Shown: positions 1 to 8,839 of the stretch, one piece after another
How positions within the stretch are numbered: the stretch's first letter is position 1
Layout: the number at the start of each line of letters is the position of its first letter
Assembly (NCBI RefSeq): GCF_016924645.1
Contig: NZ_JAFFJV010000023.1
Span: forward strand, 1-64,000
DNA from: Rufibacter psychrotolerans
GTDB lineage: Bacteria > Bacteroidota > Bacteroidia > Cytophagales > Hymenobacteraceae
Direction: 5' to 3'
Length of the DNA stretch: 64,000 bases
Translations under genes and position numbers: made by a program
Notes under the pieces: model-generated
What the model was told of the DNA's origin: nothing
Databases searched by the model: none
What the model saw: only the letters and a program-made list of their open reading frames with translations

Positions 1-185
1 AGACCTTTCCGACTCGTTAGCGGGTAGTGCACTGGCTGCCTCTTCAGGTACAGCAAGTTAATCCTATACCTGGCAAATAGGAAGTAGGACTATTGGAAAA
101 ATGAAACTGCGCTAAGCTAAAGGTTAGCTGCGCCACCGTTTAACACAATACGTAGTGATCGTAAGCATTCAAATAGATAGCTCCA

Positions 186-662
186 ATGACAAGAACTCTA
201 TTGCTGGCAAACCGACTTCGGGAGGTACTTCTTAATGGAAAATGGATTGCCAACACAAACTACAAGGAACAACTAGAAGGTGTAAGCTGGGCGCATGCCA
301 TTCAGAAAGTTGGCAATCTAAATACCATTGCAGCCCTTACTTTTCATGTAAATTATTATCTGGCTGGTCTTTTACAAGTCTTTCAGGGCGGGCAACTTGA
401 TATTAGAGACAAGTACAGCTTTGACCTTCCGGAACTTACATCTGCCGAAGACTGGGATAGGTTAGTTCATGATTTTTTAAGTAATTCTGAAAAATTTGCA
501 AGCTGCGTTGAACAAATGCCCGATAATCTGCTTGGCCAGCCCTTTGTAGACGAAAAATACGGCACTTACTTACGAAACATTGAAGGGGTTATTGAGCACA
601 GTTACTATCATTTAGGACAAATTTCTCTACTAAGAAAATTGATCTTGCACGGTAGCGCATAA
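186..662 (+). CDS. DinB-family protein
   Basis: This encodes a 158-residue protein resembling the DinB/DUF1572 four-helix bundle family, whose members are putative metal-dependent enzymes acting on small thiols or damaged metabolites. Seen in the sequence are a His near residue 53 (motif LTFHVNYYL) and a late H-x3-H pair (EHSYYHLGQI), the spacing expected of the metal-binding triad of the family. The length is normal for the family. There is no signal peptide or membrane segment, so it should be cytoplasmic. It stands alone, followed by the unrelated DUF4256 gene. The substrate cannot be inferred. Confidence 0.75.
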   Translation: MTRTLLLANRLREVLLNGKWIANTNYKEQLEGVSWAHAIQKVGNLNTIAALTFHVNYYLAGLLQVFQGGQLDIRDKYSFDLPELTSAEDWDRLVHDFLSNSEKFASCVEQMPDNLLGQPFVDEKYGTYLRNIEGVIEHSYYHLGQISLLRKLILHGSA

Positions 663-829
663 GCCAATCCAGAAATAAGAGATAAAAACGGTACCAGCCC
701 TTGTGTCCCTGGCAGCGCCGGTCCCTGCCCCTGCAGACCGCTTTCAGGAGGGCATCGTTCAAGAGAGCATTCAAAGGCCTGTACACCCAATCCTCAATAC
801 CTGTTAGTCCGGCCCTAACCTACCAACCC

Positions 830-1393
830 ATGACCAAGGAAACAGAGATAGTACCCCACCTGCAGGAAGAACTACTGCGCACCCTCAAGGCCCGTTTTGA
901 GAAGAACAGGCACCGCCACCAAGGCCTGGACTGGGTTGAAGTAGCGGCAAGGCTGGAGGCCTACCCCCGAAAGGTATGGTCGCTGCATGAAATGGAAAGA
1001 ACCGGCGGCGAACCAGATGTGGTACGCTATGATGAAAAGACCGGCGAGTTTACGTTCTATGACTGTTCAACGGAAAGCCCTAAGGGCCGCCGGAGCGTTT
1101 GTTATGACCGCGCAGGGTTGGAGTCAAGAAAGGAGCACAAACCAGCCAGCAGTGCCCTGGACATGGCGGCCGCCATGGGCATTGACCTGTTAACCGAGGC
1201 ACAATACCGGGAATTGCAGCGTTTTGGGAATTTTGACGCAAAAACGTCAAGCTGGCTGAAAACCCCTTCCCACATCAGGGAGCTAGGCGGAGCCCTGTTT
1301 GGTGATTTCCGCTACAATCAGGTTTTTGTGTACCATAACGGGGCCCAGTCGTACTACAGCGCCAGGGGGTTCCGGGGCGCACTTACCGTCTGA
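830..1393 (+). CDS. DUF4256 domain protein
   Basis: This encodes a 187-residue protein of the DUF4256 family, which has no established function. Diagnostic stretches are the LEAYPRKVWSLHEMERTGGEPDVV region, the FYDCSTESPKGRRS segment and the C-terminal FVYHNGAQSYYSARGFRG block. The open frame extends upstream to 701, but the family normally starts close to the MTKETEIV sequence, so the ATG at 830 is chosen. The upstream 43 residues are Arg-rich and look non-coding. It is probably cytoplasmic, and nothing nearby suggests a pathway. Confidence 0.7.
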   Translation: MTKETEIVPHLQEELLRTLKARFEKNRHRHQGLDWVEVAARLEAYPRKVWSLHEMERTGGEPDVVRYDEKTGEFTFYDCSTESPKGRRSVCYDRAGLESRKEHKPASSALDMAAAMGIDLLTEAQYRELQRFGNFDAKTSSWLKTPSHIRELGGALFGDFRYNQVFVYHNGAQSYYSARGFRGALTV

Positions 1394-1591
1394 TGCTGGC
1401 AGAACCGCTCCGCTGCCCATGAGGTACTCCTGACCAGCGCTGGGCTAAAAAGCCCTCGGGTTGCGGCAGCCTGCGCCTCCCTCCTCTGCTGTTCCAGCTT
1501 ATACCAACATCACTTAGTGAGTTTCTCCTTTATAACATCCGGTTGATCCTGAGGCCTCAACTTTGCCCCAACTCTCTTTGGGGCAGAAATA

Positions 1592-1627
1592 AAACCAGGA
1601 AGGCGCCTTGCGGCGCCTTCCTGGTTT
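1592..1627 (-). terminator. Strong intrinsic terminator of the CE15 esterase gene
   Basis: A perfect 16-bp inverted repeat (arms 1592-1607 and 1612-1627, loop 1608-1611) lies 14 bases past the stop codon of the minus-strand esterase gene. A smaller 6-bp stem (1565-1584) follows further downstream on the same strand. Confidence 0.8.
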
Positions 1628-1640
1628 GTACAGGTGGGTT

Positions 1641-4343
1641 TTATTGCACCACAATGCGTTGGGTCACCACCTGATCGCCTTGCATGCGCACCAGGTAGGT
1701 TCCGGCCCGCAAGTGCTTGCCCGGAATAGACACCGCAGAAGCATTTCCGGCGGCAATTTCCAGCACTACTTTTCCAGACAGCTCCAGCACCTGAATGGTC
1801 CGGATGTTCTGGGCATTGGCCCCCAGGTTGATCTCTATCTTGTCTGTGCTGGGGTTAGGATAGATCTGGATGGCACCCTGAAGCCCGGCCTTGGCGGCAA
1901 GCGCCTCAGCACTGCTTACCTCATTTCCGCAGGTTCCTATGCAATCGCCGTGCTGCAGGTGCCCCATGGCCGCCATTTTAGAAACAGAGATCAGCTGGCC
2001 CTTATGGCAAACGGTGATCTTGTCTGGGATGGTCACCGTAACGGTTTGCGGCTCGCTGGTATTCAGTCCATCGCTCACGGTAACAGACAGTGTAAAGGCG
2101 CTCTGCGAGAGATCGGCCTGCGCCAGGTTCTGGATGGAAACCATGCCGGTTGCAGGATTGATACCGAAGATACCAACCCCGGTGCCGCCCACAATCTGCC
2201 AGTTCTGCAAGGTGGTAAAGCCCGGCTCCTGGGTATCATCCAGATCGGTGGCCGTCATGCTCCCAAGCTCACTGCAAATTCCGCCATCCAGCGCAAAACT
2301 CATTCCGGCGCTCACCACCGGCGCATTGTCATTGGCATTGGTGAGGTGGATGGTTACCGTTTCTGCGGCACTGGTAAAATAGCCATCGGTAACGGTGAGG
2401 GAAAGCGTGAACGACCGGGTAGCCGACTCAAAATCAAAAGCGGCATTGTCCAGCACCCGCAGTTGCCCGGTATGGGCATCTACCGCGAATGCGCCGGCGC
2501 CGGTACCTCCGGTAATTTGCCAGTTTTGAAGCACCGAGCCCGCATCAGCATCCGTGGCCCCTACTGAACCTATCACAGCATTAAGAGCAGCCGTTTCGCT
2601 TATTGAAAATACCTGCGCTGGCGTAATCACGGGCGCTTGCCCACAATTGAGGCCGGGAGCCCCCAGGCCGGTGATGGAGGCCCCGGAGGTGGTTACCAGC
2701 AGTTTGTCCAGGTGGGCCCCGTCTTCGCGGTAGGCAATGGTGATGGTGTGCGGCCCTACCCCCAGTATGGCACTGGAGACTCTTAGCCACTGCCAACCCG
2801 AGGTAGCCAGTCCGTTGACCGTTACAAAGGGACCGTTGTCAATTTTTATCCAGTAGCTGTCGTCGTTGGCGGTGGGAGCATTCAGCCTGGCCACAAAGTT
2901 ATAGGTGGCGGCGCTATCAACGGTGAACGGAAAAACCACGGCCCCGCTGGCCCCCGCCGGGGCAGCTGCGGTACTGTTCAGGCCGCTTTTTACGGTAACA
3001 TACGACCCATTGGCCGCAGCGGCATCTGTGACCACTTCCCAGTCAGACCCCACGGTGGCACACTCGGCTTCCAGCCAGATCCTTTTGCCTAGCGGCTCAG
3101 CGGGCAGCACCGGGTTGCCGGTTCCCCACCACTTGTACCAGCGCTGGTAGTCAATGCCGTCGTACGGGTGAGTGGTAATGTTGGTATTCACATTGGGTTT
3201 ACTCAGCAGAAATTTGTCCACAAACGCCTCAATGGCCGGGCGCTGGGTAGTGGGAATGGCGCAGTGGCCGTGGCCGCCGTCTATGTAGAACCCGAACCGG
3301 TCACCAATGCCCAAGGTCTTGTACACCTCATGGGTAGCCCTGGCCGATACGTAGGCCGCCGGGTTGGCCAGCCACTCAAAGTCGGTGTTACCCGTTACCA
3401 GCAAGGCTCTGGGCGCAATCATGGCCATTAACTCATGGTGGTCATGGGGCAGTTTGGCCACGTTGTTCCCCGCAAACTGGCGCATGTCGTCCCTGAACCA
3501 CCGGTAATCGGTGGCGCCCAGTTTCTCCACGCTGCCCAGGGTCTCCGACACCCGCCAGGCCGGCGCCCCTCCCCCACCCGATTCCTGAGCAATGGTAAGG
3601 GCAATCCGCTCATCCAGGGCACCGGAGAAAAGAGCCATTTTGCCAGCGTAGGAACAACCAGTAACCGCCAGGTGGCTAAGGTCTATGGGCAGGCTCGCCT
3701 GTACCAGTTCCAACCCGTCAATGATGCGGCTAACGCCCCAGGCCCAGGCACTGTACTGGCCCGAGTTCTCCAGGTTCTGCCCCGGGTAAAGCCGGAAATA
3801 AGGATCTGTTATCCGCGGATTGCCGTACGTGGTTACCTGGTTGGCGTTGAAGGCGATGCGGGCAATGTTGCGGCTAGAGAAGATATCAGCGGGCACACTT
3901 CCGTTCTGGCTGTTCATCCCTATCACCGCCGGGAAAGGACCGCTTCCGGCAGGCAGAATCACCTGAGAGGTCAGCGTGAGCGTTTGGCCGTTCACCATTA
4001 CATGCACGGTAAGCACCCCGCCGTTGGTACCGGGCGCGAACGAGGCAGTGATGGTCTCCGGGCGACTGGGTTTGGTGCCAATCTCATAGTGCTCTATTTC
4101 GGCCCTTATTTCATTGCGGCGGCGCGCCCAGTCACTGAAACTGGTGGAACGACCGCTGCCGTCTGACCACATAAAGGGGTCTGTTAAGGGTTCAATGGCG
4201 GGTAACTGGTCAAAGGAGGGCAAAGGCGGGGGCGCGAAACCAGATCCGGTATTCTCTACCGTGTACACCAGGGGAATCTGGGCTTTTACTCCCTGGCAGA
4301 AGGCGGCAAGAAAGAGGGCTAAGACGGTAATCTTTTTTCTCAT
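1641..4343 (-). CDS. Secreted CE15 glucuronoyl-esterase-like enzyme with CBM, cadherin-like repeats and T9SS tail
   Basis: This encodes a 900-residue secreted multidomain esterase. Residues 1-21 form a signal peptide (cleavage around VKA-Q). Residues about 60-385 match carbohydrate esterase family 15 (glucuronoyl methylesterase): nucleophile Ser231 in GCSYAGK, acidic residue Glu254 in AQESGGGG, and catalytic His near 358-360 in DGGHGH. CE15 enzymes cleave ester links between glucuronoxylan and lignin. Residues about 423-555 look like a CBM35/CBM6-type beta-sandwich beginning WLEAECATVGSDW. Two cadherin-like repeats follow (about 575-775), then a C-terminal type IX secretion sorting domain (about 827-900, IYPNPSTDKIEIN). 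It is therefore expected at the cell surface or outside. It is monocistronic with its own terminator. Substrate preference is inferred from the family only. Confidence 0.88.
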   Translation of the reverse strand: MRKKITVLALFLAAFCQGVKAQIPLVYTVENTGSGFAPPPLPSFDQLPAIEPLTDPFMWSDGSGRSTSFSDWARRRNEIRAEIEHYEIGTKPSRPETITASFAPGTNGGVLTVHVMVNGQTLTLTSQVILPAGSGPFPAVIGMNSQNGSVPADIFSSRNIARIAFNANQVTTYGNPRITDPYFRLYPGQNLENSGQYSAWAWGVSRIIDGLELVQASLPIDLSHLAVTGCSYAGKMALFSGALDERIALTIAQESGGGGAPAWRVSETLGSVEKLGATDYRWFRDDMRQFAGNNVAKLPHDHHELMAMIAPRALLVTGNTDFEWLANPAAYVSARATHEVYKTLGIGDRFGFYIDGGHGHCAIPTTQRPAIEAFVDKFLLSKPNVNTNITTHPYDGIDYQRWYKWWGTGNPVLPAEPLGKRIWLEAECATVGSDWEVVTDAAAANGSYVTVKSGLNSTAAAPAGASGAVVFPFTVDSAATYNFVARLNAPTANDDSYWIKIDNGPFVTVNGLATSGWQWLRVSSAILGVGPHTITIAYREDGAHLDKLLVTTSGASITGLGAPGLNCGQAPVITPAQVFSISETAALNAVIGSVGATDADAGSVLQNWQITGGTGAGAFAVDAHTGQLRVLDNAAFDFESATRSFTLSLTVTDGYFTSAAETVTIHLTNANDNAPVVSAGMSFALDGGICSELGSMTATDLDDTQEPGFTTLQNWQIVGGTGVGIFGINPATGMVSIQNLAQADLSQSAFTLSVTVSDGLNTSEPQTVTVTIPDKITVCHKGQLISVSKMAAMGHLQHGDCIGTCGNEVSSAEALAAKAGLQGAIQIYPNPSTDKIEINLGANAQNIRTIQVLELSGKVVLEIAAGNASAVSIPGKHLRAGTYLVRMQGDQVVTQRIVVQ

Positions 4344-4766
4344 CTTTTTTTAGTTAGTGGTTAATAAATGATTAAAGGAAATAATGGAAATATTATATGT
4401 ATTCACTGTTATTCCACTCTATCTACCACCACTACCCTTCCGGCCTGGCACTACGGTTTACCAGGCGTCCAATGTAATTTCAAAGCTTCCCCTCACCCCC
4501 ATTGGGTAAGGCCTTGCCGTCCTCGCCTGAAAGGCCGACTTCGGCGTTCGCCCCTCCAAACCAATGCTGCCCAACCCCGTTCGCCCATAAGCGCACCATC
4601 CAGAAGGTTTGCGATATTTTTCAGGCAGTATCATTGCACCCTCCGTTTACAGGTGGGGCATTGCGGTCATCTTTCCCTTTCTGCAAGCATTGGCCGGGAT
4701 TCAGGCGCTTAAGGCAGGCGCTCCAACCCGGTTAGTTGAAATAAACCTAAGTTGTTTTTATCAAAA

Positions 4767-4783
4767 TTGCAACCGATTGCGAT
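4767..4783. promoter_or_regulatory. Candidate LacI-family operator
   Basis: The core GCAACCGATTGC (4769-4780) has the central CG and AA-N-CG-N-TT symmetry typical of LacI-family operators. A second partial copy sharing TTGCAACCGAT lies at 4919-4929. The position between a carbohydrate esterase gene and a glycolytic gene fits sugar control, but no LacI regulator is encoded in this window, so this is a hypothesis. Confidence 0.3.
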
Positions 4784-5106
4784 AAAAAGTTTCCAACATT
4801 AAGGTATTTTCAAAAACAAGAGGCAAACAGAATGATGATATCCCTAGCACAAGACTCTAATATGGGCATCAGGTTAAGGCTTCTGCCTTAGAATAGCGCA
4901 GGAACTGTAAATTCAATATTGCAACCGATACCATTAATTTCTTTCAGTCCCAACAGAAGCCTGCTAGTAAGAATTGCGGCAGAACGCCACCTAACGGGTT
5001 CACGGACTGATAGGAAGCCCTGCCCCGGGAGAGGGCCCACCCCAAGGCCGGTCCTGCCCTTTTCACCCAAACAATGCGCCCGCAGACCAGAGAAAAATAT
5101 AAATAC

Positions 5107-5114
5107 TATATTTG
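5107..5114 (+). promoter_or_regulatory. Bacteroidota -7 promoter box for pgk
   Basis: TATATTTG matches the Bacteroidota -7 consensus TAnnTTTG and lies 50 bases upstream of the pgk ATG. No clear -33 TTTG element is seen at the usual spacing. Confidence 0.5.
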
Positions 5115-5164
5115 CCTTGGCCTGTTTTGGCCGGAATCCGTAGCTTAAACCAAACCTACAGACT

Positions 5165-6376
5165 ATGATAACAGTTGACCAATATGACTTCCGGGGCAAA
5201 CGGGCCCTGGTGCGCGTTGACTTTAACGTGCCCTTGAACAGTGACTTTGTGATCACTGATGATACCCGCATTAGAGCGGCGGTACCTACCATCAAGAAAA
5301 TTTTAAACGACGGCGGCGCAGTGGTGCTCATGTCGCACCTGGGTAGGCCCAAGGGCGGACCAGACGAGAAGTACTCGCTCAAGCACCTCGTGAACCCCCT
5401 GGAGCAGGCGTTTGGCGTACCGGTGCAGTTTGCGCCCGACTGCGTGAGCAGCGAGGCCGTGGAGATGGCCAATAACCTGAAGCCGGGTGAGGTGCTGTTG
5501 GTTGAGAACCTGCGGTTCCACAAAGAGGAAGAGCAGGGCAACCAGGGCTTCGCCGAGAAGCTGAGCCTGCTGGGCGACGTGTACGTGAACGATGCCTTCG
5601 GGACCGCCCACCGCGCGCACGCCTCCACCGCCATCGTGGCCGACTACTTCCCGCACGACAAGGTGTGCGGCTACGTGATGCAGGCCGAGCTGGACAATGC
5701 CCGCCGTGTGCTGCAGTTTGTAGACCGCCCGTTCACCGCCATCATGGGCGGCGCCAAGATCTCAGACAAAATCCTGGTCATTGAGCAACTGCTGGACCGC
5801 GTAGACAACCTCATTATTGGGGGCGGCATGAGCTACACCTTCGCCAAGGCCCAGGGCGGCACCATTGGCAACTCCCTGCTGGAGGAAGACAAGCAACAGC
5901 TAACCCTTGAGCTGCTCAAGAAAGCCGAAGAAAGAGGCGTCAAGATCTACCTGCCGGTAGACTCTGTCATTGCCGATGCCTTTGACAACAACGCGCAGTC
6001 GCAGGTAGTGGCCAGCGGCACCATTCCAGACGGCTGGATGGGCCTGGACATAGGACCCGAAACCCGCGCGCAATTCGCCGAGGTGATCCGCAATTCCAAA
6101 ACCATCCTGTGGAACGGCCCCATGGGCGTGTTTGAGTTCCCTAACTTTGCCGTAGGCACCAAGGCCATTGCCGAAGCGGTGGTAGACGCCACCAGGAACC
6201 ACGGCGCCTACTCGCTCATAGGCGGCGGCGACTCGGCGGCGGCGGTTACCCAAATGGGCCATGCGCATGATGTGTCGTACGTGTCTACCGGGGGCGGCGC
6301 GCTGCTGGAGTACATGGAAGGCAAAGCCCTGCCCGGCGTGGTAGCCCTGCAGGCCGAGGAAACCCCTTTGCCCTAA
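5165..6376 (+). CDS. pgk: Phosphoglycerate kinase
   Basis: This encodes a 403-residue cytoplasmic glycolytic enzyme that transfers the acyl phosphate of 1,3-bisphosphoglycerate to ADP. Clear family signatures are the N-terminal [13 protein letters not shown] substrate-binding motif, the SHLGRP motif near residue 58, GGAKISDKI in mid-protein, and the C-terminal nucleotide-binding GGGDSAAAV and STGGGALLE motifs. The length is normal for bacterial PGK. It is transcribed alone from a TAnnTTTG promoter and ends at a strong terminator. Confidence 0.98.
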   Translation: MITVDQYDFRGKRALVRVDFNVPLNSDFVITDDTRIRAAVPTIKKILNDGGAVVLMSHLGRPKGGPDEKYSLKHLVNPLEQAFGVPVQFAPDCVSSEAVEMANNLKPGEVLLVENLRFHKEEEQGNQGFAEKLSLLGDVYVNDAFGTAHRAHASTAIVADYFPHDKVCGYVMQAELDNARRVLQFVDRPFTAIMGGAKISDKILVIEQLLDRVDNLIIGGGMSYTFAKAQGGTIGNSLLEEDKQQLTLELLKKAEERGVKIYLPVDSVIADAFDNNAQSQVVASGTIPDGWMGLDIGPETRAQFAEVIRNSKTILWNGPMGVFEFPNFAVGTKAIAEAVVDATRNHGAYSLIGGGDSAAAVTQMGHAHDVSYVSTGGGALLEYMEGKALPGVVALQAEETPLP

Positions 6377-6401
6377 CCCTTACCCGTTCCTACACCAGAT
6401 A

Positions 6402-6443
6402 AAAACAGAAAGGCGGCAAGATCACTTGCCGCCTTTCTGTTTT
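6402..6443 (+). terminator. Intrinsic terminator of pgk
   Basis: A perfect 19-bp stem (6402-6420 and 6425-6443, loop ATCA) ends in a T run 25 bases after the pgk stop. It runs directly into a copy of the dispersed palindrome. Confidence 0.85.
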
Positions 6444-6473
6444 GGGGCCGTTTTCTGGAAAACGCCCCAAAAC
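6441..6473. repeat. Dispersed palindrome, intergenic copy (pgk/recQ)
   Basis: The arms TTTGGGGcCGTTTTC and GAAAACGCCCCAAA pair almost perfectly around TG. This is one of the best-conserved copies of a repeat scattered through the window. Confidence 0.7.
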
Positions 6474-6539
6474 CAACCCTGCCTAACGCGAGTGATACGG
6501 GGCTACTCTACTTAACATAGTATTTACCCCAAAGACACC

Positions 6540-8450
6540 TTATTTCTTCTTCGTCAGGTTGCCTTCGGGGGTGTAGGCCACCAGGCCGCTCTCCAGCATT
6601 TCCTGCAGCAGATCGCCCAGGAGTTCCTGCTCTGAGGAACTGAAGTGAATGGCGATGGACTTGGGGTGCAGGGGAAACTCTTTCAGATACCGCAGCACCC
6701 GGGCCTCCATGTGCAACTTGTTCTCGTCCAGCTTCTTTTTCTTTTTCTGGGCCAGGCAGTAGTCACAAATGCGGCAGGGTTTGTCTGCTGTTTCGCCAAA
6801 AAAGGCCAGAATCTGGTGGGTACGGCATTGCTTGCCGTTCTGCATGTAGTCGGCCACTGCCTGGGCCTTTTCCAGGGCCCGGTCCCGGAACAGGTTTAGC
6901 CGCTTCTGGTCTACGGGCAAGGAGGCGGCATCGTACCGGGGAGCCGTGAACTGCACCTGCGGACCATCGTGCTGGGGCTCATAGACCAGGACTTTGCGCT
7001 GGTGCAGGTGCTGCAACTGCTGCCGCACGGTTGCCTCCGGCACGCCCAAATGCTTGGCCAGCCCGGCCTCTGAGATCTTCACAAAGTCACGGAACATCTC
7101 GCCGCCGTACAGCCTGAGCAGGCCTTTGAGAAGGGGCTCCAGGGTTTCGTTCATCAGCTGGAATTCGTACAGCTGCGTGTTGCCCAGGAGGAAATTCACC
7201 TTGGAGGGCGCGTAAAACCCTTCGTTCATCTGCAGCACGCCCTCGCCCTCCAGGAGTTTGAGCGCAAAATGCACCTCCAGCGGGGATAATTGGTACGTTC
7301 GGCTGAACTCGCTCAAATCAAAGTCAAAGGACTGGAAGGCGCCGCTGCCAATGGCCAGTTGGTAGAAATTGGCCAGGGCCTGGTACACCCGTTTCAACGT
7401 TTCCACCGGCGGATAGGCCTCCGCGGTTTTCCGGAGCAGCAAGCCCGCATCTTCGGGCCCCAGAAGCACCGTGGCGTAGCTGTAGCGCCCATCGCGGCCG
7501 GCCCGGCCGGCCTCCTGGTAATAGGCTTCCAGCGAATCGGGCAGGTCCAGGTGCACCACCAGGCGTACATCGGGTTTGTCTATGCCCATACCAAAGGCGT
7601 TGGTGGCCACTATCACGCGCACGCGGTCCATGATCCAATCGGTCTGGGCGGCGGCCCGGGTCTGGTGGGGCAGGCCGGCGTGGTAGGCGGTGGCTTTGAT
7701 GCCTTGCTTCTGCAGCCACTGGGCCAACTCCTCGGTGCGGCGGCGGTTGCGGGCGTACACAATGGCGGTGCCGTTCATCTTCTGGAGGATCTCGCGCAGG
7801 CGGCCTTCCTTGTCTTCGGTGGGCAGGACCGAGTACGACAGGTTCTTACGGGCGAAGCTCTGCTGCACCACCTTGGGCTGACTGAACCGGAGTTTCTCCT
7901 GGATGTCTGCTTTCACGGCCTCGGTGACCGAGGCGGTGAGCGCCAGCACCGGCACCTGGGGCAACAACTCGCGCAGGCTGGCGATCTCCAGGTAGGGCGG
8001 CCGGAAGTCATAGCCCCACTGCGAGATGCAGTGCGCCTCGTCCACGGCCAGCAGGTTCACCTTCATGCGTTTCACCCGCTCCAGGAACAGCTCGGTCTTG
8101 AGGCGCTCCGGCGACACGTACAGGAACTTCACGCCGCCAAACACGCAGTTGTCCAGGATCAGGTCGCGCTCCCGCTCGGGCTGGCCCGCGTGGAGCGCCG
8201 CCGCTGAGATGCCACGCTTGCGCAGGTTCTCCACCTGGTCTTTCATGAGGGCCACCAGCGGCGATACCACCAGGCACACGCCCTCCTGCGCCAGGGCCGG
8301 CACCTGGAAACACACCGATTTACCGCCGCCCGTGGGCAGAATGGCCAACGTGTCCTGGCCCGACAGCACCGAGACAATGATCTCCTCTTGCCCGGGGCGG
8401 AAGTCGTCATGTCCCCAATACTGTTTCAGGATGCTCTTTAGGTCTGCCAT
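6540..8450 (-). CDS. recQ: ATP-dependent DNA helicase RecQ
   Basis: This encodes a superfamily 2 3'-5' DNA helicase of 636 residues acting in recombination and fork repair. Seen are the Walker A TGGGKS at about residue 40, DEAH box at about 137, the RecQ-type motif VI region QEAGRAGRDG, and a zinc-binding Cys cluster (CRTHQILAFFGETADKPCRICDYC) of the RQC region. The C terminus is short and Lys-rich without an obvious HRDC domain. The frame could open at a TTG at 8459, but that TTG is part of a TAnnTTTG promoter box, so the ATG at 8450 is preferred. Confidence 0.93.
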   Translation of the reverse strand: MADLKSILKQYWGHDDFRPGQEEIIVSVLSGQDTLAILPTGGGKSVCFQVPALAQEGVCLVVSPLVALMKDQVENLRKRGISAAALHAGQPERERDLILDNCVFGGVKFLYVSPERLKTELFLERVKRMKVNLLAVDEAHCISQWGYDFRPPYLEIASLRELLPQVPVLALTASVTEAVKADIQEKLRFSQPKVVQQSFARKNLSYSVLPTEDKEGRLREILQKMNGTAIVYARNRRRTEELAQWLQKQGIKATAYHAGLPHQTRAAAQTDWIMDRVRVIVATNAFGMGIDKPDVRLVVHLDLPDSLEAYYQEAGRAGRDGRYSYATVLLGPEDAGLLLRKTAEAYPPVETLKRVYQALANFYQLAIGSGAFQSFDFDLSEFSRTYQLSPLEVHFALKLLEGEGVLQMNEGFYAPSKVNFLLGNTQLYEFQLMNETLEPLLKGLLRLYGGEMFRDFVKISEAGLAKHLGVPEATVRQQLQHLHQRKVLVYEPQHDGPQVQFTAPRYDAASLPVDQKRLNLFRDRALEKAQAVADYMQNGKQCRTHQILAFFGETADKPCRICDYCLAQKKKKKLDENKLHMEARVLRYLKEFPLHPKSIAIHFSSSEQELLGDLLQEMLESGLVAYTPEGNLTKKK

Positions 8451-8456
8451 AGCCCC

Positions 8457-8464
8457 CAAAAATA
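8457..8464 (-). promoter_or_regulatory. -7 promoter box of recQ, nearly abutting the start codon
   Basis: On the minus strand TATTTTTG matches TAnnTTTG and is followed by only six bases before the recQ ATG at 8450. A transcript starting at the normal distance would begin at or next to the start codon, suggesting a leaderless message. Confidence 0.4.
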
Positions 8465-8592
8465 CGAAATTGTTGGGTGCGGGAGGGCTTCATTTATTGC
8501 CCTCGTGAGCGGTGGTGGTCTGCCGGGCGTAACCTCTGGAGAAGAGCGAGGGGAAATTTGTTCTGCAACTCTGTTTCGCTGCGGGGCAGCGA

Positions 8593-8642
8593 GGGTAGTC
8601 TGGAAACTACCCGGCATCTGTAGGCACGAGTTTGGAAACTCG
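8593..8642. repeat. Pair of short hairpins sharing a TGGAAACT core
   Basis: Stem one is 8593-8599 with 8606-8612; stem two is 8627-8633 with 8636-8642. Each is a perfect 7-bp pairing. The shared core suggests two REP-like units, but no further copies were found in this window. Confidence 0.4.
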
Positions 8643-8750
8643 CGCCAGCGAGTAAACAGCCCACCAACGTTAAGTACTCGGCCCTAGGCCGTACGCCTCC
8701 ACAGCAGTTTATAGCTGCGTTAGTGGTAGAGAAGCCTTGGGCTGCAGCAA

Positions 8751-8785
8751 TTTTGGGGCTCTTTTTCACAGAACTGCCCTAAAAC
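8751..8785. repeat. Dispersed palindrome, intergenic copy
   Basis: TTTTGGGGCT, a T-rich arm and TGCCCTAAAAC are arranged as in the other copies, with moderate arm mismatch. It lies just downstream of the minus-strand gene ending at 8840. Confidence 0.55.
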
Positions 8786-8815
8786 AGAAAACCCGGCCTT
8801 GGGGCCGGGTTTCTG
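8785..8815 (-). terminator. Terminator of the 280-residue protein gene
   Basis: The stem AAACCCGGCC (8789-8798) pairs with GGCCGGGTTT (8803-8812) around a TTGG loop and can extend by a few pairs. It is T-rich on the downstream side for minus-strand transcription. Confidence 0.7.
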
Positions 8816-8839
8816 GCATTCACTTCTATGTAAATCAAC

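Larger units (their letters stand above)
4344..5164. other. Divergent intergenic region between the esterase gene and pgk
   Basis: This is an 821-base gap between divergently transcribed genes. It contains two copies of a TTGCAACCGAT sequence (4767 and 4919), the first of which forms a LacI-type half-symmetric operator, and the pgk -7 box near 5107. Open frames in 4368-4735 lack family resemblance and I do not consider them genes. No RNA gene was recognised. Confidence 0.5.
8460..8839. other. Intergenic region with small hairpins
   Basis: This 380-base gap holds two small tandem palindromes, GGGTAGT/ACTACCC at 8593-8612 and CGAGTTT/AAACTCG at 8627-8642, both built around TGGAAACT. It also contains a dispersed-palindrome copy (8751-8785) and the terminator hairpin of the next gene. 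I see no gene in it. Confidence 0.5.

Noticed and set aside
1608-2567. A 319-codon plus-strand open frame opposite the CE15 esterase
   Set aside because: It is a shadow of the esterase C-terminal domains and runs through the terminator hairpin.
4368-4735. Small open frames in the gap before pgk
   Set aside because: Composition and lack of any motif suggest chance; no ribosome-binding context.
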